From Pseudopedobacter sp038243635 (GTDB lineage Bacteria > Bacteroidota > Bacteroidia > Sphingobacteriales > Sphingobacteriaceae), in NCBI GenBank assembly GCA_038243635.1, contig JBBSQW010000012.1:40411-104410 (forward strand): a DNA stretch of 64,000 nt, written 5' to 3'. The notes below the pieces were generated by a model. It worked only from the letters and a program-made list of their open reading frames with translations, did no database searches and was not told the origin of the DNA. Below, one piece after another: positions 17,087-27,147 of this stretch; within the stretch, counting starts at the first letter, position 1, and every line of letters begins with the position of its first letter. The translations under genes and the position numbers were made by a program.

Positions 17087-19450
17087 AGTGCCCGCTGTTT
17101 TTAGCGTCACTGAAAAATCTTTTGTTCCTGTTATTAATGCTGCATCTGCGGGCAAATCTACAGCTGGGTCGTTAGAAGTAATTTTAATTGCATTCGTTAC
17201 ACTTACCAAATTCCAATTATCATCAACGGCTCTTACCGTTATTGTAAAAGGAATCCCGCGAGCTGGAATGATAGGATTTCCCGTTTTGCCACCTGCTAAA
17301 CCTGGAGCAGCTGTTTCTCCAGGTAGAAGTACCTGCAACTTTGTAAAAGCACCTAGACTTAGAGTAAATGTTGTACTGGGATTATTTGCTATAGCGCCAT
17401 TTGTAATATTAGAGGCGGTTATTCTTCTGGAGCCTGCTGTTACAAGGGTAACCAAAAATGTACGCGTTCCGCCAGAAAGATTTGCACTGGGAGGTAAAGA
17501 TGCGTTTACATCAGTAGACGTAAGTACGATTTCATCTGCTGGAGCGTCTGTAATGATGTCCCAATTTGCATTAACCGCATGTACAGTCACGAGGAAAGGT
17601 GTTCCCGCTATAAGTGGTGTACGCTTGCCCTTCTTCCCTGTAGGGGTTCCTGGATCTGAAGTTTCTCCAGGCAACAATACCTGTAGTTTTACGTAAGGGC
17701 CTTTGACTACAGTAACGTTTGAGCCGGTGTTGCTGGTGATTAATGGCGCTGTTATATCTTCTGCAGTTACCGACTGCGTTCCAAGGGTTCTTAATGTTGT
17801 ATTTATTGATCTGACTCCGTTGGTTAATTGTGTTGAGTCCACCACGGTTGCCGTAAGATCTGTGGAGGTAATTTTAACCGAATGGTTAATCGAGGTTACG
17901 GTATTAAAGTACTCATCCGTAGCCCTAACACTGACGTTAAATCGTAAACCTGCCGTTATTTGGTTAGGCAGTGTTTCAGTTTTGCCAGCAGGAGTTCCTG
18001 GAGCGTACATTTCGCCAGGCATCAAAACCAATAACTTATTAATGGTGGAGGCTGAAACAATTATAGGAGAACTGGTATTCTCAGTCTTTAAAGCGTCGCT
18101 TATGTTTTTTGCAGTTATTGTTTTGTCTACCGCCGCTTTAAGCGTAACAGAAAATGTTTGCGTTCCACCTGATAGATTTGCGTTTAGTGGTAAAACTGCA
18201 TATAAATCTGAGGACGTGATTGCTATCTCATCAATTGGTGCATCGGTAATGATATCCCAATTCGCATTCACTGCGTTTACAGTTACGTTGAAAGGTACTC
18301 CCGCTGTCTGTGGAAGAGTATTAGTTACGTCCTTTCCGTTTGGAGTTCCCGGCGCTGACGTTTCTCCGGGTAATAGAATCTGTAGTTTAGCATAGGGACC
18401 TTTAATTACATTCACGGTTGTTGATTCACTACTCGTTATTGCTGGAGCTGCTAAATCTGTCGCAGTTATAAACTGCAAACCAATTTGCCTTAAGATCGTA
18501 GTAGTTATATTTACAGTTCCGTTAGTCAATAATTGCGAGGCCGTTACAGTAGCAGTGGGATCGCTGGATTTAATTTCGACATAGTGGGTAGATGGAACAG
18601 TATTCCAGTATTGGTCGGTAGTTTTAACGGTTATCGTAAATTTTGAACCTGCCGTTATTGGGCTAGCTGTTCCTGATTTACCGGTAGTTGTTCCCGGAGC
18701 GTAACTTTCTCCAGGCATTAATAACAATAGCTTGTTGATGGTATTAGGCAATACGCTGACTGATGGACTTGTGTTAGCTGTTTTGGTGTTGTCGGTTGTA
18801 TTTGTCGCGGTTATCGTTGCAGTTGTTAAAGGATTCGCCCCAGTAATGAGTGTAACCGTAAACTTTTGCGTTCCACTTGATAAACTTGCGCTCAACGGCA
18901 AAATAGGATATGAAGAAGTAGATGTAATTTCTATTTCATCCAGTGGAGCAGTGCTAATTATTTCCCAGTTCGCATTCACTGCATTTACAGTCACGTCAAA
19001 AGGCACCCCAGCTTTTTGTGGCGTAGGAACACCTACCTTTCCGCTCGCCCTACCTGGTGCCGAAAGCTCCCCAGGCAATAGTATTTGTAGCTTTACGTAT
19101 GGGCCACTACCTACAGTAACATCTGATCCTTTGCTACTCGTTATCAACGGGTCTATTACGTCTTCTGCTGTTATAGATTGTAAGCCAGCCGTGGCTAGAG
19201 CGGTAGATAGGGTTTTAATACCGCCGACCAAATTAGTTGGAGCAGCCAAGGTAGCCCGAGGATCTGTGGATGTGGTTTTTACAGAATGGGTAGAAGAAAC
19301 CGTATTCCAGAATTCATCAGTAGACCTAACGATGATACTGAATGGTACTCCTGCAATTATTGGGGTAGCCGTTCCTGTTTTTCCTGTGATAGAACCTGCT
19401 AGGTAAGTTTCCCCAGGCATCAACAGTAATAATTTTTTAAGCGCACCTGC
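17084..19450 (-). repeat. Seven tandem Ig-like adhesin repeats in alternating A/B order
   Basis: Within the protein, units alternate between type A (KLLLLMPGE ... TDEFWNTV) and type B (KLQILLPGE ... VNANWDII). The order from the N-terminus is A-B-A-B-A-B and then a seventh unit with LQVLLPGE and DDNWNLVS. The pattern indicates duplication of A+B dimers. Boundaries are approximate. Confidence 0.75.
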
Positions 19451-19966
19451 AACCTGAGACAAAGATGCAACCGCTGCGTTATTCGCAAGGCCTGCAATTA
19501 CTGCCGTACCACCATTTCTCACTATAGAGGTTGAAGCTACTATTGTATTCAATGTAGATTGGACTGCGATGTCTTTGATGGTAATAGAATTCCCTGTACC
19601 TACTGTAGCACCTGTAGAAAAAGTTACCGTTATCTCTGTGTTTGTAACTGAAACAGAAGCTGAAGTAATTGTTGGCCCGGTAAAAGTGACAGACCCCACG
19701 CCAGTGTTAAATACCCAATTCGTAGGTGCAGGAAATACAATTGTTTTGTTTAATTGACTAGCCTGAAAATCATTAATCGAATTATCCGTTAAAACAACAT
19801 CTCCTATACCAGTGAAACCGGCAGAACTGCCACCTGGCGATTTATTTGCTGAAATTCCATCCCCTCCAATTGGTTTAGTAATAGTGATATTCGCATGTGT
19901 TAACTTCACCGAAAAGAGAGCAACAACAAATAATATAATAATTTTAGAAAAGGTAGGGGTTTTCAT

Positions 19967-20670
19967 CAAAGACCTAGGATTTAAGACGGCGAAACTATGG
20001 AAAATAATTGAACTATTATGCAATAGCGCTTTACGAAGAAACCGCTCACCTAAACACCTAAAAACGGACGCAAATTTACTATTATTTAATACCTCAAACA
20101 TTGTCCGGTTTTCCAAAAAAAAAAATATTCCATTTAAATTTAAACCTGTTTTACTAAACACAAAAACTGCTTAAACCAAATCTTACCTTATATATAATAC
20201 CAAATATATTTAGTAAATAGTCTGACGTTGATTATTGAAAAACCAGATAGATACATAGTTTTATGAGAAAGAGGCAGGAAACACAGCTATGTTCCGCGAA
20301 GCGGACCGCTATGGAAACTAAAAAAAAATGCTTTCTCTTCACAAACAAGATTATGTATCTCTGTGGTGAATTTTAGGTTATTATGTATACATAAATGGTA
20401 TAAGCGTGTTTACTTCGACCGATTTTGGCTCGATTAAGTGTTTTCCAAATGATAAAATAATTACACAGAATGTGACAACTCCAATAGCACCGCGGCTTAC
20501 GGCATGGATTGGTAGGGAGAATAATTACTCATTAATCTAGTGCTTCTACTAAGAATCAGCTTTCATTTCAATAAAACATTTATCATACTCATCGTTTTTC
20601 TTTTAAATAAACGCATCCAGAATTTTTAAAGCAAAAAAGATGTGGTATAATTGAACAATTGTTTCAAAAA
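19967..20670. other. Divergent spacer between adhesin operon and polysaccharide locus
   Basis: About 700 bp with no credible gene. It contains the promoter box above and a small CCGCGAAGCGG hairpin near 20293. The rest is AT-rich, and regulation of the Wza-like gene presumably lies in its last 300 bp. Confidence 0.5.
20071..20078 (-). promoter_or_regulatory. Putative -7 box for the first adhesin operon
   Basis: The minus strand reads TAAATTTG, a perfect TAnnTTTG match, with TTG about 16 nt further upstream (20095-20097). The predicted leader is about 100 nt. Confidence 0.4.
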
Positions 20671-21474
20671 ATGAATAGAATTTCGTTCCCTATATATTTA
20701 ATCCTACTTTCGCTGATTTCGTTAAGCTCCTGTAAATCAAAGAAGAACGCTTTGTTTAATACTAAGAATGAAGATGTTCGAGTTAATTTGCCAGTGTATG
20801 TGGTGCAGAAAGGTAGTGACAGTTTATACTTGAAGGAACAAGTGATTGCGCCAGGAGATTTTCTGGTGATTCAAAACCTACAAAATGAAAATCTGATTAC
20901 GCAAGGCAGCGGAAACTCGCAGGCCATACAAAATATTCAGAATTCTAGCTCCAGCGGTTACCGTTATCGGGTAGAAAACGATGGTAGCGTATTGGTACCC
21001 GTACTGGGAAGGGTGAATTTGGGAGGACTTTCCAGAGTAAAAGCTGAAAAACAGTTAAACAAACTTTATGAGACCGACCTCCTTAAAGATCCGATCATCA
21101 GCTTAAGCATCGTTAATTTACAAGTCACCATGCTTGGCGAGTTTGGTAAACAAGGGAATTTTGTTTTAGAAAAAGACCAAGTCTCTTTGGTACAAATGCT
21201 TGGAGAAGCAGGCGGACTCAGTCCTAGAGCAAACAAGAAGCGCATCAAAATTATTCGTGGCGATTACCAAAATCCACATGTTTTTGTAGTGGACTTAACA
21301 GATATCAATAGCTTGAGCGACCCAAGGTTATTTTTGCGTAATAACGATATTGTATATGCCGAAACCAAAGGCATTTTCCAGAACTTAGACGTTTTGGCAC
21401 CTGCCACTTCTGTATTAGGAATTGGCCTTAGCCTCTTTAATGTTTTTTTGTTGATTAAAACTTTGAACAATTAA
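20671..21474 (+). CDS. Polysaccharide export lipoprotein (Wza-like)
   Basis: This is a polysaccharide biosynthesis/export protein of the outer membrane auxiliary family. A lipoprotein signal peptide (IYLILLSLISLSSC) ends with a lipobox Cys at about residue 22. A Poly_export domain follows (APGDFLVIQNL..., YRVENDGSVLVPVLGRVNLGGLSR), then a SLBB-like domain (VTMLGEFGKQGNFVLEKDQVSLVQMLGEAGGL) and a C-terminal hydrophobic helix. I use ATG 20671 over an upstream TTG. It starts the polysaccharide locus and is 2 bp from the Wzc-like gene, forming the usual export pair. Confidence 0.93.
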   Translation: MNRISFPIYLILLSLISLSSCKSKKNALFNTKNEDVRVNLPVYVVQKGSDSLYLKEQVIAPGDFLVIQNLQNENLITQGSGNSQAIQNIQNSSSSGYRYRVENDGSVLVPVLGRVNLGGLSRVKAEKQLNKLYETDLLKDPIISLSIVNLQVTMLGEFGKQGNFVLEKDQVSLVQMLGEAGGLSPRANKKRIKIIRGDYQNPHVFVVDLTDINSLSDPRLFLRNNDIVYAETKGIFQNLDVLAPATSVLGIGLSLFNVFLLIKTLNN

Positions 21475-21476
21475 AT

Positions 21477-23876
21477 ATGGATGCTAAACCGAAGAATACG
21501 GCTGCTAAACAGGAAATAGATTACACTAAATTTATCAGAATCTTGCTGAGCAGATGGTATTGGATAGTTGGAACCACTATAATGGCTGCTGTGATTGCCT
21601 ATGCTTATCTTTGGTACACCCCAAAAATGTATAGCACTGCGGCCTACGTTAAGTTTGAAGAAAAACAGCCAGATTTAACGGCAGCGGTAAGCTTAAGCAA
21701 TTATAGCCGTTCTTATACCAATAAAATAGCCGCAGAAAGCTGGACGTTTAAAAGTCGAAGAGTAATGGAGAGGGCTGTGGAATATATAGATTGGCGTATT
21801 ACCTATTCATTAAACGGACGTATTAGGAATTCTGATCTATATCCTGAAAAGCCATTTAAAATCATCATCCTGCAACAAGATAGTACGCAGTTTTATAATA
21901 AGCCCATCAGTTTTAAGAAGAAATCAGCTACGGGCTATGAAATCAGCTATCCTTTAGGCGGAAAAACGGAAACAGTGGACGCATCATTCGGGCGACCTGT
22001 GAAAGTTCCTGGCGTTATTTTTTCCATAGAAAATGGCAACCACATTTCCGAAACCTCAGTTTACAACTTTAAGTTTAACCACAAATATGAATTTTACGGA
22101 AGGATAGGCAGCGGTTTTAACATCAGCGAAGCTGCAAAATATTCTTCGGTAGCCATGCTTACAAAAACAGACCCAAACCCTTATTTCGCTGCTGACGCCA
22201 TCAACGCAATTATACGGGTATACAGAGAATTAGATTTAGAGGATAAAACACAATCTGCCAAGCAAATTATCGATTTTATTGACCAGCAACTCAACAATCT
22301 TTCGCTTACGGTACGCAGTTCTGGCGAAAAGCTGAAAGAGTTTAAGCAAAACAATAACTTTTTAGACCTAAGCAATTCTTCGCAGGCGGTACTCACAAAA
22401 GTGACCACCATGGAAACCGAGAACAGAAGCTTCGACATCCAAATCATCTTGCTCAAACAATTACAGCAACAACTTAAAAAGAACGAACAAAATATAAGCC
22501 TCAATTTTAACTTGGACGGTGCCATAGACCCGCTTTTGAATTCTTTAGTTACAGAATGGAATAGCTTGATTCAGGAACGGGTGAGTTTGATGAATACCTA
22601 CAAAGCCAACTCTAAACCAATTTTGGAGATTGATGAAAAACTTGATATCCTACGAAACTCTGCCAATGCCAATATGCAGGCGAACCTCAACCGCATGGTG
22701 CAGCAAAAAAATTATAATCAAGCACAATTGGATAAAGCTTATCAAGAGTTGAGTAGCCTACCCCAACAGGAAAGACAGCTTTTTGGTTTGCAAAGGGATT
22801 ATGATATCAATGAAAAGATTTACAGTTATCTTTCTGAGAAAAAATTAGAGGCGCAAATAGGTAAAGCTTCCGTATTAGCTGGTGCTACCGTGGTTGACCG
22901 GGCAGAACCTAATACTTCGCCCATCTCTCCAAACACCTCATCTGTATGGCGAACCGCTTTGCTAATGGGTCTTGCTAGTGGCATCGGTCTAATTTTGTTG
23001 ATGCGTAGTTTGAACCCTTATATCTACGATAAAGAAACTATCGAGAGCCTTACCCAAATTCCAATTATTGGTATGGTAAGGCATTTCCCAGAAACAATAG
23101 ATCAAGATAATAAACAGATTTTGACTATTGCAAAACCAAAATCGTTATTTGCAGAGTCTGTACGTTCGGTGCGAACAAACCTGAGCTTTATTGCTTCGGA
23201 AAACCAATCGAAGGTGATTTGCATAGGTTCAGAGGTTGCAGGTGAAGGAAAGTCTTTCATTACCATTAATTTAGCAAGTTCTTTAGCTTTGATTGATAAA
23301 AAGGTGATTTTTATCGCGGCAGATTTACGTCGCTCTAAAATTCACAAAGCCTTCGGTATCAAGGATAAAAAAGGGTTGAGTACCTATCTTGCCAATCAAG
23401 ACCAGCTGAGTGATATCATTCACCATACCCAGCAAGAAAATTTGGATTTGATTGTTGCCGGCCCAGTTCCGCCAAACCCTGCAGAACTCATGTACTCCGA
23501 AAGAATGATCACTTTAATTGAAGAGCTGAAACAACGATATGACTTTATTTTATTTGATACAGCACCTATCGGTTTGGTGTCTGATGCATTGCCGTTGATC
23601 AAACTTAGCGATATTAATATTTTTGTGATTAGAACAGGTAAATCTAAATATTCTGCGGCGAGCGTTCCCGGTCGAATTACTGGCGAATATCACCTTAAAA
23701 ACACTTTCATTATCCTAAACGATTTCGTCAAAACATCCCTATACTCAAATTATTACAGCACCAAATATAATGATAGCTACTATGGTTATTATTATGCTGA
23801 TAGCGAAGAAAAAGGATATGGCTATTATGAGGATGACCATCAAAAACAATGGTGGAAAAAAATATTCAACGCGTAA
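21477..23876 (+). CDS. Wzc-like chain-length regulator and BY tyrosine kinase
   Basis: The 799-residue inner-membrane protein has an N-terminal Wzz domain with helix at about 28-50, a long periplasmic coiled-coil region (about 250-480, including the GNVR-like PQQERQLFGLQRDY), a second helix, and a cytosolic BY-kinase domain. Walker A (GSEVAGEGKS), Walker A' (IFIAADLRRSK) and Walker B (FILFDTAPIGLV) are intact. The C-terminal tail of about 44 residues carries 12 tyrosines (YSNYY...YYGYYY...YGYYE), the autophosphorylation cluster that tunes polymer length and export. It pairs with the Wza-like gene upstream. Confidence 0.95.
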   Translation: MDAKPKNTAAKQEIDYTKFIRILLSRWYWIVGTTIMAAVIAYAYLWYTPKMYSTAAYVKFEEKQPDLTAAVSLSNYSRSYTNKIAAESWTFKSRRVMERAVEYIDWRITYSLNGRIRNSDLYPEKPFKIIILQQDSTQFYNKPISFKKKSATGYEISYPLGGKTETVDASFGRPVKVPGVIFSIENGNHISETSVYNFKFNHKYEFYGRIGSGFNISEAAKYSSVAMLTKTDPNPYFAADAINAIIRVYRELDLEDKTQSAKQIIDFIDQQLNNLSLTVRSSGEKLKEFKQNNNFLDLSNSSQAVLTKVTTMETENRSFDIQIILLKQLQQQLKKNEQNISLNFNLDGAIDPLLNSLVTEWNSLIQERVSLMNTYKANSKPILEIDEKLDILRNSANANMQANLNRMVQQKNYNQAQLDKAYQELSSLPQQERQLFGLQRDYDINEKIYSYLSEKKLEAQIGKASVLAGATVVDRAEPNTSPISPNTSSVWRTALLMGLASGIGLILLMRSLNPYIYDKETIESLTQIPIIGMVRHFPETIDQDNKQILTIAKPKSLFAESVRSVRTNLSFIASENQSKVICIGSEVAGEGKSFITINLASSLALIDKKVIFIAADLRRSKIHKAFGIKDKKGLSTYLANQDQLSDIIHHTQQENLDLIVAGPVPPNPAELMYSERMITLIEELKQRYDFILFDTAPIGLVSDALPLIKLSDINIFVIRTGKSKYSAASVPGRITGEYHLKNTFIILNDFVKTSLYSNYYSTKYNDSYYGYYYADSEEKGYGYYEDDHQKQWWKKIFNA

Positions 23877-24010
23877 AGTTCGGTTTGCGTATTATTTTCA
23901 TAAAAGCAACAATTACGATAACCATCGCTTAATGGCGCTATAATTTCCTAATAAAAAATAATAAACTGCTGATTTTAAGCGAATAACGGTTTATTTGTAG
24001 CCAAAAAATT

Positions 24011-24523
24011 ATGTTTAAAATAGACGAAACCTACCGTTGGTATCCTATTTACACCTTGCCCAGAGCAGAAAAAAAAACTAACGAACTGCTGGCTAAAAAA
24101 GGAATACAGACTTATCTTCCCTTATACCGAACGCTGAAGCAATGGAGCGACCGCAAAAAATGGGTAGATGAGGTGCTTTTTAAGTCCTATCTTTTTGTAC
24201 GCATCAGCAACAAAGAATATGATTTGGTGGTGCAAAGTGCTGGTGTAGTTCGGTTCATCCATTTTTCGGGTAAGGCAGCTTTCATCCCCGACGCACAAAT
24301 TGACCTATTGAAAAACTACCTAGCAGGCGAAGCAGATCCTGAACTTACATTCGGAAATCTGGAGCAAGGTCAAAGGATGAAAATAGTTTCTGGTAAACTT
24401 ATAGGCTACGAAGCTGAATTAATCTCTTGGAAGCACCAGGAAAGGTTGATTTTGAGGTTGAACGCTTTAGGACAATCGTTAGTTTTGAAAATATCTGCCT
24501 CAGATGTAGAACCAATTTTCTAA
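24011..24523 (+). CDS. UpxY-like NusG-family transcription antiterminator
   Basis: The 170-residue protein has the NusG N-terminal domain (RWYPIYTLPRAEKKTNELLAKKGIQTYLPLYR ... LFKSYLFVRI) and a C-terminal KOW region (QGQRMKIVSGKLIGYEAELI). Specialised NusG paralogs of this kind (UpxY in Bacteroides) bind the elongating polymerase at the start of long surface-polysaccharide operons and prevent early termination. Its place between export genes and the glycosyltransferases fits. A near-match -7 box (TTTATTTG) precedes it. The target leader is probably nearby but is not identified. Confidence 0.88.
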   Translation: MFKIDETYRWYPIYTLPRAEKKTNELLAKKGIQTYLPLYRTLKQWSDRKKWVDEVLFKSYLFVRISNKEYDLVVQSAGVVRFIHFSGKAAFIPDAQIDLLKNYLAGEADPELTFGNLEQGQRMKIVSGKLIGYEAELISWKHQERLILRLNALGQSLVLKISASDVEPIF

Positions 24524-24555
24524 CCCTATTCACGTTTAATTTACTGCCTTTCTCG

Positions 24556-24846
24556 CCCGTCATATAGACAATCCTCCCATTACCGCCATATCGACAATCC
24601 CCCAATTAACGTCATATCGACGACCGCAGGAGGAGAGATCTGTCAAACAGGAGTAATTCTGTTCACTGGTGATGCCTTGAGGGCTACCGTAAGCATGAAC
24701 AGACCTCTCCTAACGTCGAGGTGACGATACTAGTAATGAGGGTTACCGTAAGCATAACCAGACCTCTCCTAACGTCGAGGTGACGTTACTTGTATAATGA
24801 AGGATACGACAAGCATGGGCAGACCTCTCCTAATTTCGAGGTGACG
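24556..24846. repeat. Inverted and tandem repeat cluster A
   Basis: Three direct units of about 60 bp begin at 24679, 24738 and 24799 and share GAGGG(C/T)TACCGTAAGC and AGACCTCTCCTAACGTCGAG. Upstream (24556-24655), GTCATATCGACGACC and GGAGGAGAGATCTG form the inverted counterpart, and (G)TCATAT(A/C)GACAATC-like pieces recur three times. The stretch could fold into long stems. Confidence 0.75.
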
Positions 24847-24987
24847 GTTGTAAGGTTGAACCATTCGAATAATTAATTTTACTAAAAGTTACTAACCCTA
24901 AAAATTATGATATTTTTGCAACCTTAGTAGCACTCTTTCCTTTTTTTAAAATGGGACTGAGGAAGCGGAGCTATGGACAGGGCATCA

Positions 24988-25235
24988 GGATTCAAGAATA
25001 AAGAGCAAAGACCGATAAGCTGCGTTTGAAACAGGATTAAAAAGAATAAAGAGCAAAGACCGATAAGCTGCGTTTGAAACAGGATTAAAAAGAATAAAGA
25101 GCAAAGACTGATAAGCTACGGTTGAAATAGGATTCAAGAATAAAGAGCAAAGAGCAAAGACGGATAAACTACGCTTGAAACAGGATTCAAGAATAAAGAG
25201 CAAAGAGCAAAGACGGATAAACTACGCTTGAAACA
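24988..25235 (+). repeat. Tandem repeat cluster B (five units of 46-53 bp)
   Basis: Units start at GGATT (24988, 25034, 25082, 25130, 25183) and contain AAGAATAAAGAGCAAAGAC, GATAA(G/A)CT(G/A)CG and TTGAAACA. There are no unique spacers and no cas genes, so it is not a CRISPR. The 809-bp gap 24524-25332 holds clusters A and B and otherwise AT-rich sequence. Confidence 0.85.
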
Positions 25236-25332
25236 CAGTCCAAATTAAAGACAAAAAATTTAAGAGCCATTTTAACTCAAAGAATTTTTGACTTCGCTAT
25301 CCAAAAAAACTTCGATCTAATGATCATCTTCT

Positions 25333-27147
25333 ATGTGTAGAATAGCTGGAATTGCCAATTCTTCCTTCTCTGAAGAGGGATTGATAGCGCAATTGAAAGC
25401 CATGAATTCCGCACAATGCCACGGTGGGCCAGATGACGAAGGGTTCTATACTAGTCCAGAAAAACATTTAATTTTAGGGCACCGACGCTTGTCTATTTTA
25501 GACCTAAGCCAATCCGGACATCAGCCTATGCTTAGCGACGATCAGAAGATTGTTGTGGCATTTAACGGCGAGATCTATAACTTTCGGTCTATCAAAACGC
25601 TACTCCAAAAAACAGGATATCAGTTCAAAAGCCATACCGACACTGAGGTTATTATTGAGGCCTATCAAGCTTGGGGAACTCAGGCATTTTCTGAATTTAA
25701 AGGGATGTTTGCATTTGCGTTGTACGACGTAAAGCAAAAGCAACTTCACCTGGTAAGAGACCGACAAGGTATTAAACCCTTATATATTTACCAAAAAAAT
25801 GATGTTACCGCGTTCGCATCCGAGGTAAAAGCTTTCGAAGCAACCAAACTTTCGCTCAGCGTAAATCCTGACTGGCCAGTTGCTTTACTGAGCATGGGTC
25901 ATCTGCCAGAACCCTTCACCACCTTCAACGAAGTAAAAATGCTGCCAAAAGGTGGATATGAAACGTTTTCGGTCGGGTCGGATAATCCTTCGCAATACCA
26001 TGCCTTTGAAAAAAGAGCAATTGATTCGGAGTCCGAAGCAGCAGGCGTCCAAGAAAGAATCGACCAATTATTAGATCAAGCCATACAAAGTCAGCTGGTA
26101 GCAGATGCGCCTATCGGTGTGTTTTTAAGTGGCGGCATAGATAGTTCACTTTTGGCATTGCAGGCCGCTAAATACAAGGAACAGCAACTAGCTACGGTAT
26201 CACTAAATTTTGAAGAAAAGCAATTTTCGGAAATTAATTTCCAACAGCAAATTAGCAAAATGCTCCCAGGAGCTCACCATAGTAAAACCATCAACGAAAA
26301 ACTCTTTGAAGAATTTCTTGATGGCATTTTAGAAAACATGGATCAACCGGGTGTGGATGGCATTAACACTTGGTTTGTAAGTCAGGCCGCTCAAGAAGCA
26401 GGCTTAAAAGCCGTATTGTCTGGAGTAGGTGCCGATGAAATTTTTGGTGGTTATCCGTCTTTTAAAAGGATGCGACATATCTCGATGTTACGCTCTTTTT
26501 CAGCGTTAGCACCGTATGTTAATAAAGTTGTAAAGCAAGATGCCCTAAAAAGATGGACTTACCTCAACGAAAAGCATCCATCGTTCGAATACCTTTTCTT
26601 AAGAGGTTTTTTTAATCCGGAGCAACTCAAAGCATTGTTTGGAATACATAGCAAAGCGCAAGTACAAGCTTTCGAAAAAATAACCACGCCACAAGAGGTA
26701 CTTCCTAAGCGTTTCGACGGAAAAAGAGCGGCTTGGTTTGAGCAACATTATTTCATGCAAAATCAGCTGTTGAAAGATTCAGACACTATGGGGATGCAAC
26801 ACGGTTTAGAAATTAGGGTGCCTTTTTTGGATGAAGACTTGGTGGCATACGCTAATCAGCTTCCTAACTCAACCTTATTTCCAAAGAATCAACCCGCAAA
26901 ACACCTATTGATCAACGCTTTTAATGGGATTTTACCGGATACCGTGTGGAACCGACCAAAAATGGGCTTTACGTTCCCTTTTCAAATCTGGTTAAAAAAA
27001 CATCCAAGTTATCTTTTTTTAAAGCACAACCATCCGCAATTGGAATCGCTATTTCAGCAATTCGAAAAAGATCAGCTCCATTGGTCTAAAATTATGAGCC
27101 TAATGGTGATGCAGCGGTTTGGAGGTTTCGACATTTTAAGCAATTGA
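25333..27147 (+). CDS. asnB: Asparagine synthase (glutamine-hydrolysing)
   Basis: The 604-residue AsnB-type amidotransferase has the N-terminal Ntn glutaminase nucleophile Cys2 (MCRIAGIA) and HGGPDDEGF substrate loop, then the synthetase domain with PP-loop SGGIDSSLLA (about residue 265) and GVGADEIFGGYPSF. Such genes inside polysaccharide loci usually amidate sugar carboxyl groups of the polymer rather than make free Asn, although that cannot be decided from sequence. One departure from the usual family sequence is HGGPDD in place of HRGPDD. The next gene overlaps its stop by 4 nt. Confidence 0.9.
   Translation: MCRIAGIANSSFSEEGLIAQLKAMNSAQCHGGPDDEGFYTSPEKHLILGHRRLSILDLSQSGHQPMLSDDQKIVVAFNGEIYNFRSIKTLLQKTGYQFKSHTDTEVIIEAYQAWGTQAFSEFKGMFAFALYDVKQKQLHLVRDRQGIKPLYIYQKNDVTAFASEVKAFEATKLSLSVNPDWPVALLSMGHLPEPFTTFNEVKMLPKGGYETFSVGSDNPSQYHAFEKRAIDSESEAAGVQERIDQLLDQAIQSQLVADAPIGVFLSGGIDSSLLALQAAKYKEQQLATVSLNFEEKQFSEINFQQQISKMLPGAHHSKTINEKLFEEFLDGILENMDQPGVDGINTWFVSQAAQEAGLKAVLSGVGADEIFGGYPSFKRMRHISMLRSFSALAPYVNKVVKQDALKRWTYLNEKHPSFEYLFLRGFFNPEQLKALFGIHSKAQVQAFEKITTPQEVLPKRFDGKRAAWFEQHYFMQNQLLKDSDTMGMQHGLEIRVPFLDEDLVAYANQLPNSTLFPKNQPAKHLLINAFNGILPDTVWNRPKMGFTFPFQIWLKKHPSYLFLKHNHPQLESLFQQFEKDQLHWSKIMSLMVMQRFGGFDILSN

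Larger units (their letters stand above)
13817..19966 (-). pseudogene. Giant T9SS adhesin-like protein interrupted by in-frame TAG
   Basis: One reading frame runs from ATG 19966 (MKTPTFSKIIILFVVALFSVKLTHA signal peptide) to 13817, broken by a single TAG at 17084-17086; the 113 codons between the TAG and 16744 contain no other stop. Seven tandem repeats of about 105-110 residues precede the TAG, each starting (L)LLxPGE, with Ig-like beta character. After it come a YYRSAGTGDF..WE module, beta-helix-like repeats and a type A T9SS C-terminal sorting domain (AYPNPLEDILYV ... GVYILDIKD). Without readthrough the sorting domain would be lost. Aligning repeat ends (TLGTQSVTAED, TAGLQSITAED, TAGT*QITATS) puts the stop at a Gln, so CAG to TAG explains it. 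TAG is used as a normal stop by neighbours (VF530, wzm). Confidence 0.85.

Noticed and set aside
17088..19757. Long plus-strand open frames opposite the first adhesin
   Set aside because: They are antisense shadows of the repeat-rich adhesin, with no start context, domain or operon support.
20293..20303. CCGCGAAGCGG hairpin as a terminator for the adhesin or wza gene
   Set aside because: It is short, has no T run, and is not close to a gene end.
24988..25235. Regular repeats resembling a CRISPR array
   Set aside because: Units are contiguous with no unique spacers, lengths vary (46-53 bp), and there are no cas genes.
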